The notes under the pieces: generated by a model
The model's input: the letters and a program-made list of their open reading frames with translations, nothing else
Told to the model about the DNA's origin: nothing
Database searches by the model: none
In this document: positions 1 through 6,591 of the stretch, in pieces
Numbering within the stretch: the stretch's first letter is position 1
Layout: each line of letters starts with the position of its first letter
Source: JBBQHM01 sp038323965
GTDB taxonomy: Bacteria; Verrucomicrobiota; Verrucomicrobiia; Chthoniobacterales; UBA10450
Reading direction: 5' to 3'
DNA: 7,743 bases
NCBI GenBank assembly: GCA_038323965.1
Contig: JBBQHM010000103.1
Coordinates: 1 to 7,743 of the forward strand
Program-made: the position numbers and the translations under genes

Positions 1-1152
1 GCGACCATCGCCAATGACGCCCGGGGCCTGCAGCCGCTCTATGATTGGATCAAATTTCACCAGGGACTAGCCGCTTATTTACAGAACGAGAAAACACAGG
101 CGCGTCAGGCCTTCAACGATGTCGAAAATGCCGGCGCGCAAGGATTTGAGCAGTATGACAATCCGGCGGCATTTCTGGATGCGGCGCGCAAACTGGCGGC
201 GCCCCAGGTAGTTCCGGCGGGCATCGCTACCAAGGACGACGCCGCGGAGCGATTTGGTTTGCTCCTATTCGCCTTGAAAGATCTCACGCAAAAAGATTTT
301 GAAGATGCCGGCGCGTTGTTTGAACGCTTTTTAGGCACGAAAAATCCCGGCGGATCGGCTTGGATCGATGACTACAAACCGATCGCACAATCGAATCTGG
401 ACGACGTTCGCTCGCTGCTGGAATGGCGGAAACGCAGCGAGAAATTGCAGTCTCCCGCCGATCTGAAGCGCGCGGGCGACGAGTTAAACGAGATCGCGCA
501 GAAGACAAAATCCAATCGATTGATTGAGAGCGAGGTGAAGGCCGAGCAAAAACGAGTCGGTGAGAAACTGAACGCAACGGAGAAGGAAGCGGTCGCCGCG
601 CGCGCTAAACAGAAGAGCGATATGATCGCGCGCGAACGTCCGGCGCTCGATGCCGCCATCAGGAATTACCTGGATGCGGTTAAGCGTTTCGACTTCGCTG
701 TGGCTTTAAAAGCAATTGAAGGCGCGACGGTCACTGATGAATCTCTTATGCGAGAGCGCGATGGCTTTGTGAAAAAAGCGCGTTGGCTGGTCGAGTGGCA
801 GCGTAACTTGGTCAGCGATATTAACCGCACTCCCTTCACAGGCTCGATCGGTGACCCGCAACTCGCCTACATCGGGATCAAGCATGCAACAGATCCGGAG
901 CTGACCATGAGCCTGCAATATGGCGAAGCGCCTGGAAAGAAATGGACGCAGTTCTCACCCGCGGCCTTTCTCGGAGTCGCGGAGTTTTATGCTAAACGCG
1001 ATTCATCCGGCGCCGCCGATCGCAATTGGCTCTCGGCTGTTTTTGCGTCGGAGACCAACCAACCCGAGGTCGCAGCGCGGCTCTCCGCGGCCGCAGTTGC
1101 GACGAAGGACAGCTACCGCCCGTTTTTGCCTTTGCTCCGACTTCAGAAGTAG
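1..1152 (+). CDS. C-terminal part of a helical, TPR-like protein of unknown function (5' end outside the window)
   Basis: The frame is open from base 1 with no start that must be used; a TTG at 259 is in frame but sits inside continuous coding sequence, so the gene very likely begins upstream of the window. The visible part is 383 residues ending at TAG 1150-1152. Residues about 12-75 and 80-145 look like TPR-type helical pairs (short stretches such as FHQGLAAYLQ and ALFERFLG, with A/F/Y spacing typical of such repeats). Residues about 143-214 are rich in Lys, Glu, Arg and Ala and probably form a coiled coil. The last 90 residues contain another helical module (RNWLSAVFA, followed by an Ala-rich helix). 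I see no catalytic motif. It is on the same strand as the unfoldase 64 bp downstream, so co-transcription is possible. Function is not recognised; a periplasmic or scaffold role would be a guess. Confidence 0.8.
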   Translation, partial: ATIANDARGLQPLYDWIKFHQGLAAYLQNEKTQARQAFNDVENAGAQGFEQYDNPAAFLDAARKLAAPQVVPAGIATKDDAAERFGLLLFALKDLTQKDFEDAGALFERFLGTKNPGGSAWIDDYKPIAQSNLDDVRSLLEWRKRSEKLQSPADLKRAGDELNEIAQKTKSNRLIESEVKAEQKRVGEKLNATEKEAVAARAKQKSDMIARERPALDAAIRNYLDAVKRFDFAVALKAIEGATVTDESLMRERDGFVKKARWLVEWQRNLVSDINRTPFTGSIGDPQLAYIGIKHATDPELTMSLQYGEAPGKKWTQFSPAAFLGVAEFYAKRDSSGAADRNWLSAVFASETNQPEVAARLSAAAVATKDSYRPFLPLLRLQK

Positions 1153-1216
1153 GAGCCGTTTACACATCGGACGCCAGTGGTAGGTTTTCGCCCGCTCGCG
1201 ATCCGCTGGCCCAATC

Positions 1217-2797
1217 ATGGAACAAAATCCCCCGTTTCCCTCACCGGAAGAACTAAAGTCGAAGCTCACCGAGTTCATGAAATCGAACTTCGGCGACAAG
1301 GTTGCGTTCACGACCGTAACCGAGCCGGAAATAACGGAAGCAGGCGGCGATGAAAAACCGCCCCAAGCGGTCGACGAGGATTTCGTTTTCAATTTCCTGC
1401 CGCGCGATATCAAGGCGCATCTCGATCGTTTCGTCATCCAGCAGGATGAAGCGAAGAAGGTTCTCTCGATCGCGGTGTGCGATCATTACAATCACGTTAA
1501 CTACATCCGCCAGCTGGCGAACAAGGATGCTGCGGCCGCGGCGGACACCGAGTACGCCAAGCAGAATGTGATCCTGGTGGGCCCGACCGGTGTCGGTAAA
1601 ACTTATCTGATTAAGCACATCGCGGAGCTGATCAAAGTTCCGTTCGTCAAAGCCGACGCGACCAAGTTTAGCGAGACCGGCTACGTGGGCGGCGATGTGG
1701 AGGATCTCGTGCGCGAGCTCGTGCACAAGGCAGAGGGCGATGTCAATCTGGCGCAGTTCGGCATTATCTACATCGACGAGATCGACAAGATCGCTTCCGC
1801 CGCGAACCAGATGGGGCGTGACGTCAGCGGGCGTGGCGTGCAGACCACGCTGCTAAAGCTGATGGAGGAAACCGAAGTGCCGGTGCGCAGCGCGATGGAT
1901 TTACAATCGCAACTGCAGGCCGCGTTTGAATTTCAGCGCAAGGGAAAATCGAAACGTGAGACGATTAACACCCGCCATATTCTATTCGTCGTTAGCGGAG
2001 CGTTCGAACGCCTGAAGCAACAGGTCACGCGGCGCATCGCGCAGGGAAACATCGGTTTCTCGCCCGATCCGGTGCGCGTGCTGGATAACCAGCTCTTCGA
2101 GCATGTCACGACGCAGGACTTCATCGAATACGGCTTTGAGCCGGAATTCATCGGGCGCCTGCCGGTGCGCGTCGCGTGCAATGAGCTCTCGGCCGACGAT
2201 CTTTACAACGTCATGAAATTTTCGGAAGGCAGTCTGCTTCGGCAATACGAGCGCGCCTTTCGGGCCTACGGCATCCAGGCCAGTTTCGACGACGAAGCGC
2301 TGCGTTTGATTTCGAAATCTGCTGCCACCGAAAAGACCGGCGCGCGCGGCCTTCTGACAGTGTGCGAACGTTTGTTTCGCGATTTCAAATTCTACCTCGC
2401 GGGCTCACGCATCACGCAGCTTCGCGTCTCCTCGGAACTGGTGAATGAGCCTCGCCTCGTGCTCGATCGCCTGCTCGCGGAAGGGCAAAAGCAGGAGGCA
2501 GTGACGCTCGAAGATGAAGCGCGCCAGTTCGCCGAAAAGTTTAGCCGCGAGCACGACCTTGAGGTCATGTTTGACGAACCGGCCTTACACCGCGCCGTGG
2601 CGCGAGCGCAGGCTGAGAACATGTCGATGCCCGATCTCTGCGCGCATTTATTCAAGGACTTCCAGTTTGGGCTATCGCTCGTCCGGAACAACACGGGCCG
2701 TCGCAGTTTTACGATTAATTCGGAGGCGGTTGCCGCGCCCGACAAATTTCTTAGCGATTTGGTCGTCAAATCCTATCATACGATTGCGTCAGCCTGA
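1217..2797 (+). CDS. ClpX-like AAA+ unfoldase without a zinc-binding domain, with an extra C-terminal small domain
   Basis: A 526-residue AAA+ ATPase that follows the ClpX/HslU plan: ATP-driven protein unfolding, probably cytoplasmic. In order: an acidic, cysteine-free N-terminal tail (1-55) in place of the ClpX zinc finger; a ClpX-type entry segment (LPRDIKAHLDRFVIQQ, 61-76); Walker A GPTGVGKT (122-129); pore loop GYVG (155-158); Walker B IIYIDE (183-188); second pore loop RDVSG (201-205); a sensor-1 region near 255-262; an IGF tripeptide (279-281) where ClpX has its ClpP-docking loop; arginine finger in EFIGR (R314); sensor 2 in GAR (375-377). Residues about 431-516 extend beyond the usual end and resemble the preceding small domain (342-420). 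The ATG at 1217 keeps the whole family region; no clear Shine-Dalgarno precedes it. The stop lies 3 nt before the cyclase-like gene, indicating an operon. Canonical clpX is less likely because the zinc domain is absent and the C-terminus is extended. Confidence 0.9.
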   Translation: MEQNPPFPSPEELKSKLTEFMKSNFGDKVAFTTVTEPEITEAGGDEKPPQAVDEDFVFNFLPRDIKAHLDRFVIQQDEAKKVLSIAVCDHYNHVNYIRQLANKDAAAAADTEYAKQNVILVGPTGVGKTYLIKHIAELIKVPFVKADATKFSETGYVGGDVEDLVRELVHKAEGDVNLAQFGIIYIDEIDKIASAANQMGRDVSGRGVQTTLLKLMEETEVPVRSAMDLQSQLQAAFEFQRKGKSKRETINTRHILFVVSGAFERLKQQVTRRIAQGNIGFSPDPVRVLDNQLFEHVTTQDFIEYGFEPEFIGRLPVRVACNELSADDLYNVMKFSEGSLLRQYERAFRAYGIQASFDDEALRLISKSAATEKTGARGLLTVCERLFRDFKFYLAGSRITQLRVSSELVNEPRLVLDRLLAEGQKQEAVTLEDEARQFAEKFSREHDLEVMFDEPALHRAVARAQAENMSMPDLCAHLFKDFQFGLSLVRNNTGRRSFTINSEAVAAPDKFLSDLVVKSYHTIASA

Positions 2798-2800
2798 CGA

Positions 2801-4051
2801 ATGAGACGATTCATTGCAGCAATCATAGTTGGCGTTGTTGCCACCGCACTCATCTGTGTGCTGCATGCGAGCGGTGTGCTGCTGCGCGTGGAAATGGCGT
2901 TTTCCGAGATGGTATCGCCTTACGGGTCGGCGACCCGACTCGTGGGCGACAAATGGCAATACTTTTTCGTTACCGTCTTCGCGTTTGGGGTCGCTTACGT
3001 CACCGTGGCGAATCGACGGCGCGCGCGGGTCTATGGGATCGTCGGCGCGCTGGTCCTCGAGCTCATTGCGCTCTCCTGGGTTTTTTCGCTCTACAAGGTT
3101 TTCTTCCAGCCGTTCCCATCCGTCGCAGCAGTCCTCGTCGCCTTTGCTGGCGGTAAGATCGCGGGATTTTTCGTGGGTCGCAGTCGCAGGTCGACCACGG
3201 CGCGTCGTGCCTTCGCCGGTCGACTGAATCCGGAACAGATCGCGCGCGTCGGGTCCGGCGAGATCGCCTTCAATGGTGAAGCGAAGCGCTACGAGTCGAC
3301 CGTGCTGGTGTGCGATATCGCGAATAAATACGAACTCGCCGACGACGCGAACCCGGCGCGTTACGCCGAGCTAACCACGCGTTTCATGACTCGCGCGAGC
3401 GAACTATTGCTGGAGGCGGGGGCGTATCTCCAATCCTCCGACGGTGAGGGAATCGTCGCCATTTTTGGTTTTCCAGAATTCTTTAGCGACCATGCCGAAC
3501 GTGCGGTGCGCGCCGGTTTTGACTTATTTCGGACGTTCACGGATTTGCGTGAGGCCGATACTTCCGAGTCCAACGCCCAGCTCGATGTGCATGTCGGAAT
3601 TAGTTCCGGCTCGATGATCGCGGCGCCGGTGGGCGAAGCGGGTCGCACTGAACTTCTCACCGCGGGTGAGCCGGTGGAATTATCGCGCCGCTTCTGCGTC
3701 GCAAATCGCTTCTACGGTTCTCATGTACTGGTCGGGCCGCGCACTTTTGAACTTGCCAACGAAGCGGTCATCGCGCGCCCGATCGATTTCCTAAGCGGAG
3801 TGAATGCGCAGGAACGGCATGAGATTTACGAACCGCTCGCGCTCACGGCCGGAGCGCCGGAGGACCTCATCACACGTCGCGATTTTTTCTGGAACGGCGT
3901 CGTTTTCTATCGCGAGCGCCGCTGGGGCGAAGCTTACACCGAGTTCCAAAAGGCGCGCCTGCCCGGTGATGCGCCCGATGCGCCGCTCGAGCTTTATCTC
4001 CGACGGCTCGAGCCGCTCGCGCTGCACCTCACCGATTTGCCCAACGATTAA
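2801..4051 (+). CDS. Membrane-anchored class III adenylate/guanylate cyclase-like protein, active site atypical
   Basis: A 416-residue protein. The N-terminal 125 residues are hydrophobic with about four membrane segments (roughly 4-27, 53-70, 77-98, 106-125), followed by an Arg-rich stop-transfer stretch and a cytoplasmic class III cyclase-type domain (about 163-315). Aligned by eye, the first metal Asp is present (D172 in VLVCDIA), but the usual GDG motif reads GEG (E216), the substrate-defining Lys falls on Ser (S212), and the usual GDxVNxxxR reads GEPVELSRR, so the substrate Asp and transition-state Asn become E290 and E293; R297 is kept. This points to a changed substrate, weak activity, or a regulatory pseudo-cyclase. 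The C-terminus (360-410) is a short TPR-like helical tail common in such cyclases. The membrane part loosely recalls the segments after CHASE2 domains, but no CHASE2 domain is present. It starts 3 nt after the unfoldase stop and ends 3 nt before recR, so it is probably translationally coupled. Confidence 0.82.
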   Translation: MRRFIAAIIVGVVATALICVLHASGVLLRVEMAFSEMVSPYGSATRLVGDKWQYFFVTVFAFGVAYVTVANRRRARVYGIVGALVLELIALSWVFSLYKVFFQPFPSVAAVLVAFAGGKIAGFFVGRSRRSTTARRAFAGRLNPEQIARVGSGEIAFNGEAKRYESTVLVCDIANKYELADDANPARYAELTTRFMTRASELLLEAGAYLQSSDGEGIVAIFGFPEFFSDHAERAVRAGFDLFRTFTDLREADTSESNAQLDVHVGISSGSMIAAPVGEAGRTELLTAGEPVELSRRFCVANRFYGSHVLVGPRTFELANEAVIARPIDFLSGVNAQERHEIYEPLALTAGAPEDLITRRDFFWNGVVFYRERRWGEAYTEFQKARLPGDAPDAPLELYLRRLEPLALHLTDLPND

Positions 4052-4054
4052 CCG

Positions 4055-4669
4055 TTGAGAAGGACGGAATATCCCGCCGCGCTCAAGAATCTGATCGCGC
4101 AGTTGCGTCAAATGCCAGGCGTGGGGCCGCGCTCGGCCGAACGCATCGCGCTCTGGATGATCCAGGCCAAAGGGAATCAGCCTCTGCAAATAGCGCTGGC
4201 CATCCAAACCACGAAAGCGTCCGTCACGCCCTGCGCGCTTTGCGGCTTCTTCGCCACGGAAGCGCTGTGTGAAATTTGCCGTGATGACACCCGCGCCCGC
4301 GATTTACTCTGCGTCGTCGAGCAGCCCACCGACATTTTACCGCTGGAAAAAACGAGCGCTTTTCGCGGCCTCTATCATTCGTTAGGAGGCCGCATTTCTC
4401 CGCTCGATCATATCGCGCCGGAAGATTTGCGGATTCAACTTCTCCTCGACCGGGTGGAGCGTGAGCAGTTCTCCGAAATTATATTCGCTCTTTCGGCCGA
4501 CGTGGAAGGCGAAGCGACCACGAATTATCTCGTCGATCTGTTGCGAGGGAAGGGGATTAATCTCACGCGCATCGCCCACGGCCTGCCCGCCGGCGGCGGA
4601 CTCGAAAGCGCCGACGAATTAACGCTGTATCAGGCGCTCTCCGGCCGCACGAAACTCACGCGCCCCTAG
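4055..4669 (+). CDS. recR: Recombination mediator RecR
   Basis: A 204-residue protein of the usual RecR length. RecR works with RecO (and RecF) to load RecA on single-stranded DNA during gap repair. Visible: an N-terminal helix-hairpin-helix (MPGVGPRSAERIA, about 20-32); a four-cysteine zinc finger (C60, C63, C72, C75); a Toprim domain beginning at LCVVEQPTDI (about 85-94, E89) and continuing through LGGRISPLD and DVEGEAT (149-155); and the C-terminal signature TRIAHGLPAGG followed by ADELTLYQAL. All hallmark residues look intact. The start is TTG at 4055: the cyclase TAA stop (4049-4051) lies in the same frame just upstream, and later ATG/TTG codons would remove the DNA-binding hairpin. No strong Shine-Dalgarno is seen, consistent with coupling to the upstream gene. 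In many bacteria recR is next to ybaB and dnaX; here it sits instead behind an unfoldase and a cyclase-like gene. Confidence 0.96.
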   Translation: MRRTEYPAALKNLIAQLRQMPGVGPRSAERIALWMIQAKGNQPLQIALAIQTTKASVTPCALCGFFATEALCEICRDDTRARDLLCVVEQPTDILPLEKTSAFRGLYHSLGGRISPLDHIAPEDLRIQLLLDRVEREQFSEIIFALSADVEGEATTNYLVDLLRGKGINLTRIAHGLPAGGGLESADELTLYQALSGRTKLTRP

Positions 4670-4672
4670 CCC

Positions 4673-4702
4673 GTCATCCCGAGCGAAGCCGAGAGACCCC
4701 GC
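4673..4702 (+). repeat. Dispersed palindromic-type repeat, copy 1
   Basis: The unit begins GTCATCCCGAGCGAAGCCGA and ends with GAGACCCCGC. It starts 4 nt after the recR stop. Its reverse complement matches copies 2 and 3 downstream with only a few differences, so copies 1 and 2 are opposed arms of a possible large hairpin with a 34-nt loop that could act as a terminator or mRNA end for recR. From memory, units of the GTCATCCCGAGCGAAG type are scattered in intergenic regions of several bacterial phyla, Verrucomicrobiota included. Confidence 0.8.
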
Positions 4703-4736
4703 CGCGTGACGAGCGGCTGCATCTCATATGCCGCAA

Positions 4737-4765
4737 CGGGGTTTCTCGACTTCGCTCGAAATGAC
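4737..4765 (-). repeat. Dispersed palindromic-type repeat, copy 2 (inverted to copy 1)
   Basis: On the + strand it reads CGGGGTTTCTCGACTTCGCT then CGAAATGAC. It is the reverse complement of copy 1 with several substitutions and is the most diverged of the three. It lies 61 bp upstream of copy 3 in the same orientation. Confidence 0.75.
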
Positions 4766-4797
4766 CGCGAGAAGTAGGCGACGCCGCTAGTTTTCCC

Positions 4798-4829
4798 GCG
4801 GGGTCCCTCGACTTTCGCTCGGGATGACC
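4798..4829 (-). repeat. Dispersed palindromic-type repeat, copy 3, overlapping a spurious lipA start
   Basis: On the + strand it reads GCGGGGTCCCTCGACTTTCG then CTCGGGATGACC. It differs from the reverse complement of copy 1 at only a few positions. The ATG within GGGATGACC (4824-4826) is in frame with lipA and would add 17 residues, but this ATG is part of the repeat unit itself, so it is probably not the native start. Confidence 0.8.
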
Positions 4830-4874
4830 CTCCTTGCGTTGCGTTCCCACTTCGGCGCCGCTAATTTCCCCGTC

Positions 4875-5765
4875 ATGTCCTGCGCGAAAATCGATCCGTC
4901 GCTGCACCAGTCGCAAAAGCCGCCCTGGATCAAAGTCCGGTTGCCGTCGAACCCCGTCTTTTTCTCGACCAAAGCGCTCATCTCCGACCTCCGTCTCCAC
5001 ACCGTTTGCGAAAGCGCGCAGTGCCCGAACCGCTGGGAGTGCTGGAGCGGCGGCACCGCTACTTTCATGATCGCGGGTGAACGCTGCACGCGCGCGGGCG
5101 GATTTTGCGCGGTCTCGACCGCAAAACCGGGTCCGGTGGAAATCGATGAACCACAGCGCGTGGCCGAAGGCGTGAAACGTCTTGGCTTGAAGCATGTCGT
5201 GATCACCGCGGTCGCGCGCGATGACTTGCAGGACGGCGGCGCCGAGCACTTCGCGCAAACGATCCGCGCGATTCGCGAGATGGATCCATCAATCGTGATC
5301 GAAGTGCTGGTTCCCGATTTTCATGCGCGCGACTGGTGCGTGCAGATCGTGCTCGACGCTGCGCCCGACATTTTTAATCACAACATGGAGACGGTGGAAC
5401 GCCTGACGCCGCTGGTGCGTTCGCGGGCAAAATATCGGACCTCGCTTAGCACCCTGGCACGTGCGAAGACGCTGGCGCCGGAGATCGTCACCAAAAGTGG
5501 CATCATGCTGGGACTCGGCGAAACGGAGCTCGAGCTCTTTCAGTCGATGGACGACCTGCGCGAAGTCGGCTGCGAAGTGCTGACGCTCGGCCAGTATCTG
5601 CGTCCGACACCGCAGCATCTGCCCGTCATTGAGTACATCACGCCGGAGGCATTCCAGAATTACGGCGACATCGCGCGGACGAAGGGCTTTACCTACGTCG
5701 CCTCTGGTCCGCTTGTGCGCAGCTCCTATCACGCGGCGGATTTCACGCCGGTAAAACGCAGCTAA
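4875..5765 (+). CDS. lipA: Lipoyl synthase LipA, radical-SAM cysteine motif altered (CX3GX2C)
   Basis: LipA inserts two sulfurs into the octanoyl chain on lipoyl domains, using one [4Fe-4S] cluster for radical SAM chemistry and an auxiliary cluster as sulfur donor. From the ATG at 4875 the protein has 296 residues. The auxiliary-cluster motif CESAQCPNRWEC is intact (C45, C50, C56), as are HTVCES, EVLVPDF, NHNMETV, LGQYLRPT and the C-terminal RSSY serine ligand region. The radical-SAM motif, normally CTRxCxFC, reads CTRAGGFC: C71 and C78 are present but residue 75 is Gly (codon GGC, 5097-5099), one base from Cys TGC. The frame is otherwise undamaged. The start at 4875 (MSCAKIDP) is preferred because the upstream in-frame ATG at 4824 lies inside a dispersed repeat. 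The stop overlaps the next gene's start. If the glycine is real, activity is expected to be lost or very different. Confidence 0.93.
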   Translation: MSCAKIDPSLHQSQKPPWIKVRLPSNPVFFSTKALISDLRLHTVCESAQCPNRWECWSGGTATFMIAGERCTRAGGFCAVSTAKPGPVEIDEPQRVAEGVKRLGLKHVVITAVARDDLQDGGAEHFAQTIRAIREMDPSIVIEVLVPDFHARDWCVQIVLDAAPDIFNHNMETVERLTPLVRSRAKYRTSLSTLARAKTLAPEIVTKSGIMLGLGETELELFQSMDDLREVGCEVLTLGQYLRPTPQHLPVIEYITPEAFQNYGDIARTKGFTYVASGPLVRSSYHAADFTPVKRS

Positions 5766-6475
5766 TGGAGAGCACGCCCGGTGGATCGGCCGTTCCGCCG
5801 GCGACGCTTTCGCTTCGTGTAGCAGCGATTATCCCCGCGGTGTGCGAGGAACAACATATCGGCGACGTCGTGCGTCGCACCCGCGCGCTGCTCGATCGCG
5901 TCCTGGTCGTCGACGATGGTTCGATCGATGAAACGTCCACGCGCGCGCGCGCAGCTGGCGCGGAAGTGATCGTGCATCCGCTCAATCGCGGCAAAGGCGA
6001 CTCGATTAAAAGCGGATTGAATCGCTGGCAGAAGGAAGCTGACGTCGATTACATGATTGTGCTTGATGCGGACGGCCAGCATCTGCCCGAGGAAATTGCG
6101 CGCTTCATTGCCGCCGCCGAACGCACGCGCGCAAAAATGCTCATCGGCACGCGGATGAATGACGTTTCCACCATGCCGCTGCTGCGACGCTTGGTGAACC
6201 GCTTCATGAGCGGCCAGATCAGCCGGCTGTGTGGACAGGCCATTCCCGACACCCAATGCGGATTCCGCATGATCCACCGCGACGTCGTACCGGATTTGTT
6301 AGGCGGTGCCGATCGCTTCGACTACGAAACAGAAATGCTGATCATCGCCAGCCGCAAAGGAATCAAAATCGAAGCGGTCCCCATCACCACCGTCTACGCC
6401 GACGAAACGAGCAGCATCAGTCCTGTCCGCGATACGTTGCGGTTCTTCAGATTGATGCGGCGCTATCGACGTTGA
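5765..6475 (+). CDS. Family 2 glycosyltransferase (dolichyl-phosphate-mannose-synthase-like)
   Basis: A 236-residue GT-A fold glycosyltransferase. It should transfer a sugar from a nucleotide-sugar donor, probably to a lipid carrier or cell-envelope glycan, at the cytoplasmic membrane face. Seen in order: PAVCEE (24-29, where the family usually has PAYNEE), VVDDGS (48-53), NRGKG (74-78), the metal-binding DADGQH (101-106), and the acceptor-side DTQCGFRMI (162-170) and FDYETEMLI (185-193). The C-terminus is basic (RLMRRYRR) with no membrane helix, unlike GtrB- or ArnC-type enzymes that carry two. The ATG at 5765 shares its A with the lipA TAA stop, so translation is coupled. Coupling to lipA does not by itself imply a lipoate-related role. 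The sugar and acceptor cannot be told from the sequence. Confidence 0.92.
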   Translation: MESTPGGSAVPPATLSLRVAAIIPAVCEEQHIGDVVRRTRALLDRVLVVDDGSIDETSTRARAAGAEVIVHPLNRGKGDSIKSGLNRWQKEADVDYMIVLDADGQHLPEEIARFIAAAERTRAKMLIGTRMNDVSTMPLLRRLVNRFMSGQISRLCGQAIPDTQCGFRMIHRDVVPDLLGGADRFDYETEMLIIASRKGIKIEAVPITTVYADETSSISPVRDTLRFFRLMRRYRR

Positions 6476-6496
6476 CAGACTAACGAGAACAAGATC

Positions 6497-6525
6497 AGCG
6501 ACGCCTGCGGGGAGCACGCGTCGCT
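6497..6525. terminator. Stem-loop between convergent genes, possible terminator
   Basis: The arms AGCGACGC (6497-6504) and GCGTCGCT (6518-6525) are perfect 8-bp inverted repeats with a 13-nt loop, 21 bp after the glycosyltransferase stop. No T-run follows on either strand, so intrinsic termination is uncertain. The site suits a shared end for the converging transcripts. Confidence 0.4.
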
Positions 6526-6573
6526 CGAAAAGTAAGTGGCTTAGTCAGGGAAAGTGTGGGGCGCACAGCGGGT

Positions 6574-6589
6574 AGGCGTTCGCTCGCCT
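6574..6589. repeat. Short inverted repeat just beyond the membrane-protein gene
   Basis: AGGCG (6574-6578) and CGCCT (6585-6589) flank a 6-nt loop and lie immediately past the stop of the - strand membrane gene. The surroundings (GGTAGG before, CTGGT after) loosely resemble the layout of the palindrome at 7719-7740. It may be a terminator stem or a decayed repeat copy. Confidence 0.3.
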
Positions 6590-6591
6590 GG

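Noticed and set aside
1253..1726. 157-codon - strand frame inside the unfoldase gene
   Set aside because: Antisense to the Walker A and pore-loop region; the + strand product has clear family motifs.
1217..2797. Annotation as the canonical ClpX of ClpXP
   Set aside because: The zinc-binding N-terminal domain is missing and there is an extra ~95-residue C-terminal domain; a paralogue is more likely.
4673..4829. CRISPR array
   Set aside because: Only three units, in mixed orientation, with uneven spacing and imperfect identity; no cas genes nearby.
4674..5258. Long - strand open frame across the repeat cluster and the 5' part of lipA
   Set aside because: It is antisense to well-conserved LipA sequence, and its C-terminal part is a translation of the dispersed repeats (recurrent SR/ER-rich peptides).
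4875..5765. lipA as a frameshifted pseudogene
   Set aside because: The frame is uninterrupted and all other family motifs are present; only one motif residue is changed, so it is kept as a CDS with a flagged substitution.
5762..6277. 171-codon - strand frame opposite the glycosyltransferase
   Set aside because: Shadow of a GC-rich coding region; the + strand has all GT2 motifs.
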